Shown in pieces: positions 8,840-18,266 of a DNA stretch of 64,000 bases. The DNA is from Bradyrhizobium lupini. Its GTDB lineage: Bacteria > Pseudomonadota > Alphaproteobacteria > Rhizobiales > Xanthobacteraceae. The number at the start of each line of letters is the position of its first letter. Within the stretch, counting starts at the first letter, position 1. The stretch covers positions 3,782,001-3,846,000 of the forward strand of contig NZ_CP162553.1 of the NCBI RefSeq assembly GCF_040939785.1, written 5' to 3'. The position numbers and the translations under genes are program-made. Under the pieces are notes generated by a model, which saw only the letters and a list, made by a program, of their open reading frames with translations, made no database searches and had not been told where the DNA came from.

Positions 8840-10189
8840 TCAGGTCAGGCGCCGGATCGTCCGCTTGCGCCACACCAGAAGGTAATAGCCCATCTGCAAA
8901 AGGAACATGGCGCAGAACACGATCGGATAGGCGGCCCACACACCCTGAAGGCCAATCGTGCGGCTCAGGATCACTGCGGATGGCAGCTCGATCGCCATAA
9001 TGGCGAAGACCGCGAGCAGCATTGGCGTCAGTGCCACGCCGGCAGCGCGCATCGCGCCGGAAAACACCGTCGCCAGGCCGAACGGCACCGAGCTCCACAG
9101 TGCGATGTTGAGCAAGCTCTTGGCCAGCTCGAGCACGGCGTCATCCGTGATGAAGATGCCGAGCACGGCGCGCGGCGCGAGATAGATCAGCGCCACCAGC
9201 CCGCCCGTCAAGACGATGTTGAACGCAAGTCCGGTGCGCACGATGCCGTCGAGCCCCGCTCTGTCGCCGCGGCCGACCGCTTGGGCGCCGAGGATGGAGA
9301 CTGCTATCGAAATCGACATCGCCGTGAACTGCGTGTAGCCCATCACCTGGTTGACCGCGCCATAGGCTGCGGTGGCGTTCGAGCCGAAGCCGTTGACGAG
9401 GCCGAGCAGCACCAGCTCGGCGATCGCCATCACCACCATGCCGATCGCGCTCGGCAGTCCAATGCCGAGGATCTGTCCCAGCACCACACGATTGAGCCGC
9501 AGATGGCGCAGCAGTGCAGCGTCCGGTGCCAAGGCATGTTTTCTCCGCAGCAGATAGGCCGCCAGCGCGACCAGCGTCAGCGCGTTGGCGATCGCTGCCG
9601 CCCAGGCCGGGCTGGTGATGCCGGCCGCCGGCAATCCGAACGACCCGCGGATCAGCATCGGCGTCAGGATCAAGCCGATCGCGGTCGACAAGGCCAGCGC
9701 CAGCAAAGGCGTCAGCGCGTCACCGACGCCGCGGATCATCGCCGTCATCAGCAGGAAGACGAAGCCGAGCGGCATGGTGAGCAGCATGATGCGGGCATAG
9801 GCGCTAGCCTGGTCGAGAATGTCTGCGGGCGTTGCGAGCATCATCATCAATTGCCGGCTGAAGATGCCGCCGATCAGTGCAATTGCAATCGAGAGCAGCA
9901 GGCCGATTGCGAGCGTCGTGCCGACGATGAGCTTGATCCGGCCCTGCTCGCCCGCACCATAGGCCTGGCCGATCAGCACCGTGGCGCCGGTGCTCAGCCC
10001 CATGACGAAGGCGAAAAGGAAGAACATCACCGGAAAGAACACCGAGACCGATGCAAGCGCGTCGATCCCGATCATCTGGCCGAGATAGACGTTGCTGACG
10101 GTGCCGAACAGTGATTGCAGCGCGTTGCTCAGCATCAACGGTGCCAGGAAGCGCAGAAAACTTTTCCAGAGCGGCTTGGCTGCGGACAT
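8840..10189 (-). CDS. MATE-family efflux transporter
   Basis: A 449-residue inner-membrane protein with about 12 hydrophobic segments in two similar halves, as expected for multidrug and toxic-compound extrusion (MATE) antiporters, which export drugs or metabolites using Na+ or H+. It begins with a cytosolic helix and the segment FLAPLMLSNALQSLFGTVSN typical of the first MATE helix. The start at 10189 is preferred: AAAGG precedes it and the family length fits. An upstream ATG at 10204 lacks a ribosome site. It sits downstream of the DUF2239 gene on the same strand, with an 89-base gap. Confidence 0.88.
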   Translation of the reverse strand: MSAAKPLWKSFLRFLAPLMLSNALQSLFGTVSNVYLGQMIGIDALASVSVFFPVMFFLFAFVMGLSTGATVLIGQAYGAGEQGRIKLIVGTTLAIGLLLSIAIALIGGIFSRQLMMMLATPADILDQASAYARIMLLTMPLGFVFLLMTAMIRGVGDALTPLLALALSTAIGLILTPMLIRGSFGLPAAGITSPAWAAAIANALTLVALAAYLLRRKHALAPDAALLRHLRLNRVVLGQILGIGLPSAIGMVVMAIAELVLLGLVNGFGSNATAAYGAVNQVMGYTQFTAMSISIAVSILGAQAVGRGDRAGLDGIVRTGLAFNIVLTGGLVALIYLAPRAVLGIFITDDAVLELAKSLLNIALWSSVPFGLATVFSGAMRAAGVALTPMLLAVFAIMAIELPSAVILSRTIGLQGVWAAYPIVFCAMFLLQMGYYLLVWRKRTIRRLT

Positions 10190-10278
10190 GGATTGGCCTT
10201 TCATCAGGGCCTGCGAAACCGTCGCCACGCGCAATGCGCGTGGCCTGGCCGTCGATGGGGTTGTGAGAAGGCGCGCAC

Positions 10279-10875
10279 CTAAGCGCGGTCGCTGTAGGCG
10301 AGCTTGACAATGTGGTCGCGGATGTCGGCGGGCCAATCTGCGATCAGTCCGGTGAAACGCCGCCGATCATCCGCAAACAGCGCGCGCGATGCTTCCTCGA
10401 ACTGCGGCAGATTGCCGGCCATGGTCGACATGAAGTGATAGGCCGCATCGCGCGCCTGCCGCTCGCGGTCTTTGTCGCCGCTGGCACGCCGCGCCTCTTC
10501 GACAAGTTTCCGTAGTGCGACCGAGGCGCCGCCTGCTTGCGCGCTGAGCCACTCCCAGTGCCGCGGCAGCAGCGTCACCTCGCGCGCGACCACGCCGAGC
10601 TTCGGCCGGCCGCGACCGCGCGGCTCGCTCGGCGATGCGGTGTCCTCAACCGGGGGCGGCACAAGCTTCGCCAGCCGCGCCAGCACCTCCCGGTCTCCGC
10701 CGCGCAGATCGAAGTCGATCGATCTGCCCGTGGCGTCCTCGAAGATGATGATGGGCTCGTCCGGTCGCTCCGTCATCCTCTTGATGACCAGCGCGACCTC
10801 TCCTGCCGGCCCGGAGACCAGACGGCGATGCCCTTGGAAAGCGGTGAAAGTCTTCTGCATTGGAATCATTGCCAT
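10279..10875 (-). CDS. DUF2239 family protein
   Basis: A 198-residue soluble protein of a family without known function. Family marks: an N-terminal TFTAFQGHRRLVSG strand region, the segment IIIFEDATGRSIDFDLRG, then a highly charged middle (GRGRPKLGVVAREVTLLPRHWEWLSAQ) and a helical C-terminus. The middle segment resembles a short DNA- or nucleic-acid-binding arm, but that is only a guess. The frame is open up to 10962, but a good promoter (-10 at 10895-10900) lies inside that extension, so the true start must be one of the ATGs at 10875, 10869 or 10860; none has a clear ribosome site. It diverges from a GST gene across a palindromic control region. Confidence 0.75.
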   Translation of the reverse strand: MAMIPMQKTFTAFQGHRRLVSGPAGEVALVIKRMTERPDEPIIIFEDATGRSIDFDLRGGDREVLARLAKLVPPPVEDTASPSEPRGRGRPKLGVVAREVTLLPRHWEWLSAQAGGASVALRKLVEEARRASGDKDRERQARDAAYHFMSTMAGNLPQFEEASRALFADDRRRFTGLIADWPADIRDHIVKLAYSDRA

Positions 10876-10894
10876 ATTGGTCGCGATGGCAGCT

Positions 10895-10945
10895 TTAATA
10901 CCCGGGTAAATTGCTAAGGTCAATATACCCGGGTTAAAATACCCG
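10895..10945. promoter_or_regulatory. Divergent promoter with repeated TACCCGGGTA boxes
   Basis: On the minus strand, -35 TTGACC (10918-10923) and -10 TATTAA (10895-10900) are spaced 17 bases, reading into the DUF2239 gene. The spacer contains the palindrome TACCCGGGTA (10899-10908). A second copy, TACCCGGGT, lies at 10926-10934, and a half copy TACCCG at 10940-10945. A weaker plus-strand promoter, TTGCTA (10911-10916) with TAAAAT (10935-10940), overlaps box 2 and would serve the GST gene. Boxes overlapping both promoters look like operators for an unknown repressor. Confidence 0.6.
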
Positions 10946-11026
10946 ACCGGATGGCTCGACATTGCGTTCCCGGGCTGGCACGAACGCGCGGCCGATCGAA
11001 CTATGCCTAGCCCCGGGGACCACGCG

Positions 11027-11692
11027 ATGCTGACCGTTCATCACCTCAACAATTCCCGCTCGCAGCGCGTGCTGTGGCTGCTCGAAGAGTTGGGCGTGCC
11101 TTACGAGATCGTGCGCTATCAGCGCCAGCCGGACATGCGCGCGCCGAAGGAGCTCCGCGCCATCCATCCACTCGGCAAGTCGCCCGTTATCACGGACAAC
11201 GGCAACACCATCGCCGAATCCGGCGCGATCACCGAATATCTCATCGCCACCTATGGCAACGGCCGGCTGGTCCCGCCGCCGAACACGCCGGAGCGGCTGC
11301 GCTTCACCTACTGGCTGCACTATGCGGAAGGCTCGGCGATGCAGCCGCTGCTGCTCAAGCTGCTGTTCACGCTGATGCCGAAGCGCGCGCCGGCGTTGCT
11401 CCGCCCGCTGGTGCGCAAGGTCTCGAACCAGGCGCTGACTGCGCTGGTCAATCCGCAGCTCAAGCAGCACATGGATTACTGGGAAGGCGAGCTCGGCAAG
11501 ACCGAGTGGTTCGCCGGCAACGAGTTCACCGCCGCCGACATCCAGATGAGCTTTCCGCTCGAAGCTGCCCAGGCGCGCGGCGGGCTCGAGCTCGGCCACC
11601 CCAAGGCGATGGCGTTCCTGGAGCGCATTCATGCACGGCCGGCTTACAGCCGCGCCCTCGAAAAGGGCGGGCCGTATCAGGTGGGGCGATAG
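11027..11692 (+). CDS. Glutathione S-transferase
   Basis: A 221-residue cytoplasmic GST. The N-terminal thioredoxin-like domain has HLNNSRSQRVLWLLEEL (the active Ser region, near residue 9), the cis-proline segment LGKSPVI and the glutathione-binding ESGAITEYL. The all-helical C-terminal domain carries GNEFTAADI. The start at 11027 follows GGGGA at suitable spacing; an upstream ATG at 11003 adds eight unsupported residues. It is divergent from the DUF2239 gene and may share its operator. Likely role: conjugation or detoxification of an electrophile, substrate unknown. Confidence 0.88.
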   Translation: MLTVHHLNNSRSQRVLWLLEELGVPYEIVRYQRQPDMRAPKELRAIHPLGKSPVITDNGNTIAESGAITEYLIATYGNGRLVPPPNTPERLRFTYWLHYAEGSAMQPLLLKLLFTLMPKRAPALLRPLVRKVSNQALTALVNPQLKQHMDYWEGELGKTEWFAGNEFTAADIQMSFPLEAAQARGGLELGHPKAMAFLERIHARPAYSRALEKGGPYQVGR

Positions 11693-11702
11693 TTAGCCTG
11701 CA

Positions 11703-12998
11703 TCAGTCCGCGTGCAGCACGCGCCCGCGCGTCTCCGGCAGCGCGAAGGCGGCGATGAAGAACAGCGCGTAAGCCACCACTGCGAAGATCGCGATCGCAT
11801 TCGCAAGCGACGTCGTCGCCGACAGCGCTCCGACCAGGAACGGAAACAACGCGCCAATGCCGCGGCCGAAATTGTAGCAAAATCCCTGGCCCGAGCCGCG
11901 CAGCCGCGTTGGATAAAGCTCGGTCAGGAATGCGCCGACGCCGGAGAAATAGCCCGAGGCGAAAAAGCCGAGCGGGAAGCCGAGCACCCACAGGATTTCG
12001 TTGGTGAGCGGCAGCTGCGTGTAGAGCAGCACAACCGCCATCGCGCCGATCGAGAAGGTCAGGAACAGATTGCGCCGTCCGATCCGGTCGGCGAGCCAGG
12101 CGCCGGTGAGATAGCCGATGAAGGAGCCGATGATCAGGGTCGAGAGATAGCCGGTCGAGCCGACGATCGACAGGTGCCGCTCCTTGGTCAAGAACTGCGG
12201 CACCCAGAAGGTGACGGCGTAATAGCCGCCCTGGCAGCCCGTCGCCATCAGCGACGCCAGGATCGTGGTCTTCAGGATCGGGCCCGAGAAAATTTCCCAG
12301 AGCGCCGGACGATTGCCGCTCGCGGCCTGCTTGGCGCGGGCCTCGGCCGCGATCTCCGGTTCGGTCACGGAGCGGCGGATGTAGAACACCAGCAGCGCCG
12401 GTAGCGCGCCGATCACGAACATCCAGCGCCACGCCGTCTCCGCCGGCAAGGCCGAGAACAGGATCGCCTGCGACAGCACCGCGAGGCCCCAGCCGACCGC
12501 CCAGCCTGACTGCACCGAGCCGACCGCTCGCCCGCGATATTGCGGCCGGATCGCTTCACCCATCAGCACGGCGCCCGCCGCCCACTCCCCGCCGAAGCCG
12601 AGGCCCAGCACCGCGCGTGCGATCAGGAGCTGTTCGAAATTCTGCACGACCGCGCAGATCAGCGAGAAGAACGAGAACCAGATGATGGTGATCTGGAGCG
12701 TTCTGACCCGGCCGATATGGTCGGAGAGATAGCCGCCGAGCCAGCCGCCGATGGCGGAGGCCAGCAGCGTCACGGTGCCGGCGAGGCCAGCCGATCCCGC
12801 ATCGACCTTCCACAGCGCGACGATGGTGCCGATCACCAGCGGGTAGATCATGAAGTCCATGCCGTCGAGCGCCCAGCCCGCGGCGCACGCCCAGAATGTC
12901 CGCCGCTCCGGCGCGTTCATGTCGCGATAGAAGGCAAGAAGGCTGGTGTCCTCGATCTCGGCGCGTTCGATGCGCTGGTTCGGATCAACGGTGGTCAT
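11703..12998 (-). CDS. MFS transporter, metabolite:H+ symporter type
   Basis: A 431-residue inner-membrane protein with 12 predicted helices. The start of helix 1 (GWALDGMDFMIYPLVIG) and the loop GGYLSDHIGRVRTLQ are typical of the aromatic acid/sialate/carboxylate H+ symporter branch. RFGGEWAAGAV-like residues (GFGGEWAAGAVLMGE) form the conserved helix 5 region. The substrate cannot be assigned. The start at 12998 matches the family; the longer upstream frame is low-complexity arginine-rich sequence. Confidence 0.87.
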   Translation of the reverse strand: MTTVDPNQRIERAEIEDTSLLAFYRDMNAPERRTFWACAAGWALDGMDFMIYPLVIGTIVALWKVDAGSAGLAGTVTLLASAIGGWLGGYLSDHIGRVRTLQITIIWFSFFSLICAVVQNFEQLLIARAVLGLGFGGEWAAGAVLMGEAIRPQYRGRAVGSVQSGWAVGWGLAVLSQAILFSALPAETAWRWMFVIGALPALLVFYIRRSVTEPEIAAEARAKQAASGNRPALWEIFSGPILKTTILASLMATGCQGGYYAVTFWVPQFLTKERHLSIVGSTGYLSTLIIGSFIGYLTGAWLADRIGRRNLFLTFSIGAMAVVLLYTQLPLTNEILWVLGFPLGFFASGYFSGVGAFLTELYPTRLRGSGQGFCYNFGRGIGALFPFLVGALSATTSLANAIAIFAVVAYALFFIAAFALPETRGRVLHAD

Positions 12999-13109
12999 GC
13001 GCGTTTCCCGACGGTGTTTTCTTTGGCTGTTTCTCTGGCCTCGCGATGGTAGCACGCGCGGCGGCGCGCGTAAGCCGGCCGCCGGCCTTCGCGCCATGCA
13101 AGGACAGAG

Positions 13110-14861
13110 TTACTGCCCCGCTGCTTCCGCGCCCCGGGTGCGTGGATCGGGCGCGCCGAGCGGCCCGTTGGCGGTCACCGCGATCGAATTCGCCGATGTC
13201 TGCCCCATCGGCGCGACGATGTGATGATCCATCGCCTTCAGCTCGAGCAGCACATTATCGGGAAAGCCGCTCTCGACCCGGACCTCGTCGGGCAGCCATT
13301 GGTGATGCAGTCGCGGTGCGGCCACGGCGGCGGCGACCTCCATGTTGTAATCGAGGACGTTGACGATCACCTGGAGCACTGTCGAGATGATGCGGCTGCC
13401 GCCCGGCGAGCCCGTCACCAGCACCGGCTTGCCGTCCTTCAGGACGATGGTCGGCGACATCGAGGACAGCGGCCGCTTGCCCGGCCCGGGCAAATTGGGC
13501 TCGAACCCGACGAGGCCATAGGCATTGGAAGCGCCGACCGCTGCGGTGAAATCGTCGAGCTCGTTGTTGAGCAGCACGCCGGTGCCGTCGGCGACGAGGC
13601 CGACGCCGTAGCTGAAGTTCAGCGTATAGGTGTTGCTGACGGCGTTGCCGCCGCCGTCGATGACGGAAAAATGCGTGGTGTTGCTGCCCTCATGCGGTGA
13701 GGCCGCGGTGGAAACGAGCTGTTTCGACGGCGTGGCGCGATCCGCGGAGATGGTTGCCCGCAGCTTGGCGGCGTAATCTTTGCCGGTGAGCGTCCCGATC
13801 GGCGCGTTGACGAAGGCGGGATCGCCGAGATAGCGCGCCCGGTCCGCATAGGCGCGCTTCATGGCCTCGATCAACAGATGCAGCGAGGCCGGCGATCCCT
13901 GCTTCAGATCGGCGAGCTGAAAACCTTCGAGGATATTGAGCGTCTCCACCAGCACCACGCCGCCCGACGACGGCAGCGGCATCGACACGATGTCATAGCC
14001 GCGATAGGTGCCGCGCACCGGCGCGCGGATCACAGCCTGATACGATTTCAAATCGGCCGACGTCATGATGCCGCCCGCGTCAGTCACGGCCTTGGCAAGT
14101 TTTTCCGCGACCGGCCCCTCATAGAAACCGCGCGGGCCCTGTGCGGCGACAGCCGACAGCGTTTCGGCGAGATCGCTCTGCACCAGCTTGTCGCCTTCGC
14201 CAAGCGGCGTGCCATCAGGCCGCGAGAAGATCTGGGCCGAGGAGGGCCAGCGCACCAGCCGCTTGTGCCAGCCCGGCAGCGTGTCGGCAATGTCGTCGCC
14301 GACGAGGAAGCCGTCGCGGGCGAGCACGATCGCGGGCTCGAGCAGTTGCGCCAGCGTGAACCGCCCCGAGCCATATTTTTCCAGGGCCAGCGCAAGACCC
14401 GCGACGGTGCCAGGCACGCCGACGCCGAGCGCGGAATCCCGCGACTTCGCCGCATCGGGCTTGCCGTCGGCGCCGAGGAAAATCTGCGGCGTCGTCGCAG
14501 CCGGCGCGGTCTCGCGATAATCGATCGTGATGTCTTCGTTGCGCTCGGTGGAATGAATCACCATGAAGCCGCCGCCGCCGATATTGCCGGCGCGCGGATA
14601 GGTCACGGCCATCGCAAAGCCGGTCGCGACCGCGGCATCGACGGCATTGCCGCCGCGCCGCAAGATATCGGCGCCGACCTGCGCGGAGATTTTCTCCTGC
14701 GCTACGACCATGCCGTGTTCGGCGGGAACGGCGTGCACGGTGTCGAGCGCGGGCGGCACATAGGCCCGCCGCGCATCCTGCGCGGTCGCGGTCGGAAGTC
14801 CGAACGCCAGAGTGGCAAGGAAGGCGAAAAATGTCCGCCGTGTCGAAAAAGACGACATCAT
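13110..14861 (-). CDS. ggt: Gamma-glutamyltransferase, periplasmic
   Basis: A 583-residue precursor of gamma-glutamyltranspeptidase, which cleaves or transfers the gamma-glutamyl group of glutathione in the periplasm. It has a signal peptide (cut near AQDARR) and the autoprocessing nucleophile Thr at about residue 395 in SNTTHFSVIDGGGNA, where the small subunit begins. The substrate-binding segments PLSSMSPT and TGSPGGSRI are present. Length and order match the family. The first in-frame codons read TTG-ATG-ATG; ATG 14861 is chosen, with GGAAG upstream. It diverges from the Atg22-like MFS gene. Confidence 0.93.
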   Translation of the reverse strand: MMSSFSTRRTFFAFLATLAFGLPTATAQDARRAYVPPALDTVHAVPAEHGMVVAQEKISAQVGADILRRGGNAVDAAVATGFAMAVTYPRAGNIGGGGFMVIHSTERNEDITIDYRETAPAATTPQIFLGADGKPDAAKSRDSALGVGVPGTVAGLALALEKYGSGRFTLAQLLEPAIVLARDGFLVGDDIADTLPGWHKRLVRWPSSAQIFSRPDGTPLGEGDKLVQSDLAETLSAVAAQGPRGFYEGPVAEKLAKAVTDAGGIMTSADLKSYQAVIRAPVRGTYRGYDIVSMPLPSSGGVVLVETLNILEGFQLADLKQGSPASLHLLIEAMKRAYADRARYLGDPAFVNAPIGTLTGKDYAAKLRATISADRATPSKQLVSTAASPHEGSNTTHFSVIDGGGNAVSNTYTLNFSYGVGLVADGTGVLLNNELDDFTAAVGASNAYGLVGFEPNLPGPGKRPLSSMSPTIVLKDGKPVLVTGSPGGSRIISTVLQVIVNVLDYNMEVAAAVAAPRLHHQWLPDEVRVESGFPDNVLLELKAMDHHIVAPMGQTSANSIAVTANGPLGAPDPRTRGAEAAGQ

Positions 14862-14960
14862 CAAACTTCCGCAATGGCCATGGGCAGTTCACATGCAGCG
14901 CTGCAATGCTATACGGTTTGCCCCGACAGAGGCAAAACTGTTCGTGATGAGGATTATGGA

Positions 14961-16349
14961 GTGACGACGATCGCCCGGGATGCGCGGATCGCCGCCGCGC
15001 AGCGGACCTATCCGCCGCGCAGCGCCGTCGTCAGCTGGATCTTCTTCGACTGGGCCGCGCAGCCTTATTTTACGCTGATCACGACCTTCGTGTTCGCGCC
15101 CTATTTCGCCACCGGCATTGCGCCGAATCCCGCCACCGGGCAATCGTTGTGGGGCTTTGCGATGGCTGCCGCGGGCCTCGCGATTGCCTTGATGTCGCCG
15201 GTGCTGGGGGCTATCGCCGATGCGTCGGGCCGCAGGAAGCCGTGGATCGCCGGATTCGGCGCAGTGCTGGTGCTGGCATCCTGCACGCTGTGGATCGGCA
15301 AGCCCGGCGATCCCTCGATCATTCCGCCGCTGCTCACCGCGGTCGCGCTCGCCAGCGTTGGCGCGGAATTCGCCACTCTCTTCAACAATGCGATGATGCC
15401 GACGCTGGTGCCGCCGGAGCGCATCGGGCGGCTCTCCGGCACCGGCTGGGCGACGGGTTATGTCGGCGGCATCGTCAGCCTGGTCATCGTGCTCGGCCTG
15501 CTCGCCGCGAATCCCGAGACCGGCCGCACGTTGCTCGGCTTCACGCCTCTGTTCGGGCTCGATCCGATCAGCCGTCAGGGCGATCGTGCCGCCGGACCGT
15601 TGACCGGACTTTGGTTCATCATTTTCGTGACGCCGATGTTCCTGTTCACGCCGGACTATCCCGCGAAGCGTCCGGTGCGTGAGGCGCTGCACGAAGGCCT
15701 GTCGGAGCTGAAGCAATCGATCAAGGGGCTGCCGCAGCAGAAATCGCTTGCGGCGTTTCTACTCGCCAACATGATCTACACCGACGGTCTGGTGTCGCTG
15801 TTTGCCTTCGGCGGCATCTATGCCGCGGGCACGTTCGGCTGGCACACGATCCAGATCGGCACCTTCGGCATCATGCTCGCGATCGCCGGCGCGTTTGGCG
15901 CGTGGTCCGGCGGCAAGCTGGACGATCGCTTCGGGCCGAAGCGCGTGATCGCCGGCAGCATGCTGATCCTGCTGCTGGCGCTGGCGGCGATCCTGCTGGT
16001 CGACAAGGATTCGATCCTCTTCATCAAGGTCGCGCCGCCCACGCCCGGCGGTGCATTGTTCGCGGCTGCGTCAGAGCGCGCGTATCTGGTGCTGGGCTGC
16101 CTGATCGGTGCGGCCGGTGGTCCGCTGCAAGCGGCCTCACGTACGCTTCTGATCCGTCTCGCACCGAAGGACCGCATCGCGCAGTATTTCGGTCTGTTCG
16201 CACTGACGGGGAAAGTGACCTCCTTCATCGGCCCGCTGCTGATCGGCGTGATCACCGCGGTGACGGCGAGCCAGAAGGCCGGCATGGCCGTGCTGGTGGT
16301 GTTCTTCGTCGCGGGTCTGGCGCTGTTGATGCGGGTGCGGGAAAATTAG
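14961..16349 (+). CDS. MFS transporter of the UMF1/Atg22-like family
   Basis: A 462-residue inner-membrane protein with about 12 helices. It opens with VVSWIFFDWAAQPYFTLITTF, the hallmark first helix of UMF1-type proteins related to the yeast vacuolar amino-acid exporter Atg22. The loop DASGRRKPWI after helix 3 and the C-terminal ASRTLLIRLAPKDRIAQYFG also fit. The substrate is unknown; amino acids or peptides are plausible given ggt next door (inference only). The start is a GTG at 14961 with AGGA seven bases before it; an in-frame ATG at 14879 is an alternative. Confidence 0.84.
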   Translation: MTTIARDARIAAAQRTYPPRSAVVSWIFFDWAAQPYFTLITTFVFAPYFATGIAPNPATGQSLWGFAMAAAGLAIALMSPVLGAIADASGRRKPWIAGFGAVLVLASCTLWIGKPGDPSIIPPLLTAVALASVGAEFATLFNNAMMPTLVPPERIGRLSGTGWATGYVGGIVSLVIVLGLLAANPETGRTLLGFTPLFGLDPISRQGDRAAGPLTGLWFIIFVTPMFLFTPDYPAKRPVREALHEGLSELKQSIKGLPQQKSLAAFLLANMIYTDGLVSLFAFGGIYAAGTFGWHTIQIGTFGIMLAIAGAFGAWSGGKLDDRFGPKRVIAGSMLILLLALAAILLVDKDSILFIKVAPPTPGGALFAAASERAYLVLGCLIGAAGGPLQAASRTLLIRLAPKDRIAQYFGLFALTGKVTSFIGPLLIGVITAVTASQKAGMAVLVVFFVAGLALLMRVREN

Positions 16350-16350
16350 C

Positions 16351-16485
16351 GTCGTCCCGGCCTAGTGCGCAATTGCGCATGGGGACCGGGACCCATACCG
16401 CGTGATTGCTCGTTGCCGCGACACGGCCAGTACCGCACACCAAACTACTTCCTGGGCTATGGGTCCCGACCTTCGCCGGGACGAC
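16351..16485. repeat. Inverted-repeat element with an inserted 14-bp palindrome
   Basis: Left arm 16351-16396 and right arm 16459-16485 share GTCGTCCCGGC and CGGGACCCAT. The left arm is interrupted by a segment containing the perfect palindrome TGCGCAATTGCGCA (16366-16379). It lies between the convergent Atg22-like and purH genes. It belongs to the same family as the elements at 7979 and 46857. Confidence 0.8.
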
Positions 16486-16510
16486 CCGTCGAGTTTAGTA
16501 CACGACAGAT

Positions 16511-18103
16511 CTAGTGCCTGAAGTGCCGCGTGCCCGTGAACACCATGGCGATGCCATGCTCGTCGGCGGCCTTGATCACTTCGTCGTCGCGCATGGAGCC
16601 GCCGGGCTGCACCACGGCGGTGGCGCCGGCCTCGATGCAGGCGAGCATGCCGTCGGCGAACGGGAAGAACGCATCCGACGCCACCACCGAGCCCTTGGTG
16701 AGCGGTTCGGCGAGCTTCAGCTCGGCGGCCGCATCCTGAGCCTTGCGTGCCGCGATCCGCGCTGAATCGACCCGGCTCATCTGGCCGGCGCCGATGCCGA
16801 CGGTCGCGAGATCCTTGGCGTAGATGATGGTGTTGGACTTGACGTGTTTTGCGACACGGAAAGCAAACTTCAGGTCGCGCATCTCGGCATCAGTGGGCGC
16901 GCGCTTCGTGACAACCTTGAAGGTCATGTCGTCGACGACGGCGTTGTCGCGGCTCTGCACGAGGAGACCGCCCGCCACCGTCTTGGCGGTGAGGCCCGGC
17001 GCGCGCGGGTCGGGCAGGCTGCCGGCGAGCAGAAGCCGAAGGTTCTTGCGCGCGCCGATGATGGCGATCGCTTCCTCGCTAGCGTCAGGCGCGATGATCA
17101 CCTCGGTGAAGATTTTCGTGATCTCGCGCGCGGTGTCAGCATCGAGTGCGCGGTTCATCGCGATGATGCCGCCGAACGCCGAGGTGGAATCGCAGGCCAG
17201 CGCCTTGCGGTAGGCGCCGACGAGGTCGGAGCCCTCCGCGACGCCGCAGGGATTGGCATGCTTGACGATGACGCAGGCTGCGGTGCGCTTGGCGTCGAAC
17301 TCGCCGATGCATTCATAGGCCGCATCCGTGTCGTTGATGTTGTTGTAGGAGAGCTCCTTGCCCTGGAGCTGCCGCGCGGTCGAGACACCCGGCCGCTTGT
17401 CGGGCGTCGCATAGAACGCCGCGGTCTGGTGCGGATTCTCGCCATAGCGCAGTGACTGGATCAGCCGGCCGCCGAAGGCACGGAAATCGGGCGCGTCGAT
17501 CTCGAGCTGGCGATTGAACCAGTTCGAGATCGCGGCGTCATAGGCGGCAGTGCGCGCGTAAGCCTTGGCGGCAAGGCGCCGGCGCAACTTCAGCGTGGTT
17601 GCACCGCTGTTGGCGGCGAGCTCATCGAGCACGGCCTGATAGTCCTGCGCCTCGACCACGACGGCGACGTCGTCATGATTCTTCGCGGCGGCGCGGATCA
17701 TCGCGGGGCCGCCGATGTCGATGTTCTCGATGCAATCCTCGAAGCCCGCGCCTTTGTCGACGGTCGCCTCGAACGGATAGAGATTGACGACGAGGAGATC
17801 GATCGGCGCGATCCCATGCGCCGTCATCGCATCCGCATGGTCCTTGTTGTCGCGGATCGCGAGCAGACCGCCGTGCACCTTCGGATGCAGCGTCTTCACG
17901 CGGCCATCCATCATCTCGGGGAAGCCGGTCAGCTCGGACACGTCCTTCACCTCGAGGCCGGCCGCGGCGATCGCCTTTGCGGTGCCGCCGGTCGAGATTA
18001 GTTCGACATCGTGCGCGGCAAGCGCCTTTGCGAAGTCGATCAGGCCGGTCTTGTCGGAAACGGAGAGAAGTGCGCGGGTGACGCGGCGGGGATGGTCAGT
18101 CAT
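16511..18103 (-). CDS. purH: Bifunctional AICAR transformylase/IMP cyclohydrolase
   Basis: A 530-residue cytoplasmic enzyme for the last two steps of purine synthesis: AICAR to FAICAR with 10-formyl-THF, then ring closure to IMP. The N-terminal cyclohydrolase (MGS-like) domain has [18 protein letters not shown] and STGGTAKAI; the transformylase part has [13 protein letters not shown], the [11 protein letters not shown] loop and [10 protein letters not shown]. Length is standard. The start is fixed by AGGA eight bases upstream. The heparinase-like and rsmB genes lie upstream on the same strand, a common alphaproteobacterial order. folD at 51.5 kb supplies its folate cofactor. Confidence 0.97.
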   Translation of the reverse strand: MTDHPRRVTRALLSVSDKTGLIDFAKALAAHDVELISTGGTAKAIAAAGLEVKDVSELTGFPEMMDGRVKTLHPKVHGGLLAIRDNKDHADAMTAHGIAPIDLLVVNLYPFEATVDKGAGFEDCIENIDIGGPAMIRAAAKNHDDVAVVVEAQDYQAVLDELAANSGATTLKLRRRLAAKAYARTAAYDAAISNWFNRQLEIDAPDFRAFGGRLIQSLRYGENPHQTAAFYATPDKRPGVSTARQLQGKELSYNNINDTDAAYECIGEFDAKRTAACVIVKHANPCGVAEGSDLVGAYRKALACDSTSAFGGIIAMNRALDADTAREITKIFTEVIIAPDASEEAIAIIGARKNLRLLLAGSLPDPRAPGLTAKTVAGGLLVQSRDNAVVDDMTFKVVTKRAPTDAEMRDLKFAFRVAKHVKSNTIIYAKDLATVGIGAGQMSRVDSARIAARKAQDAAAELKLAEPLTKGSVVASDAFFPFADGMLACIEAGATAVVQPGGSMRDDEVIKAADEHGIAMVFTGTRHFRH

Positions 18104-18266
18104 GAGCAAGATCCTCTGTCTGAAGGAGTAATGCCCAGGCGCGCGGCAGCTGTGTCCCGCGCTTCCCGATGGTGCTCCATCCAAGGTCGCCAGTCGCGCG
18201 AGCGAGGGCTCGATAGCAGTTTTCGGTCGCTATCACAACGACCAGATGGTGCCGAATCGCATGCGT

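Noticed and set aside
8828..10114. 428-codon plus-strand open frame, rich in His, Gln and Arg
   Set aside because: It is the antisense shadow of the MATE transporter, with composition typical of high-GC reverse frames.
13878..14960. Plus-strand extension of the Atg22-like MFS gene back to 13878
   Set aside because: It lies antisense to ggt, and the family sequence begins only at 14961.
18104..18266. Possible purine riboswitch before purH or a control RNA near it
   Set aside because: This gap is at the 5' side of purH, but no purine-aptamer core or paired loops were visible.
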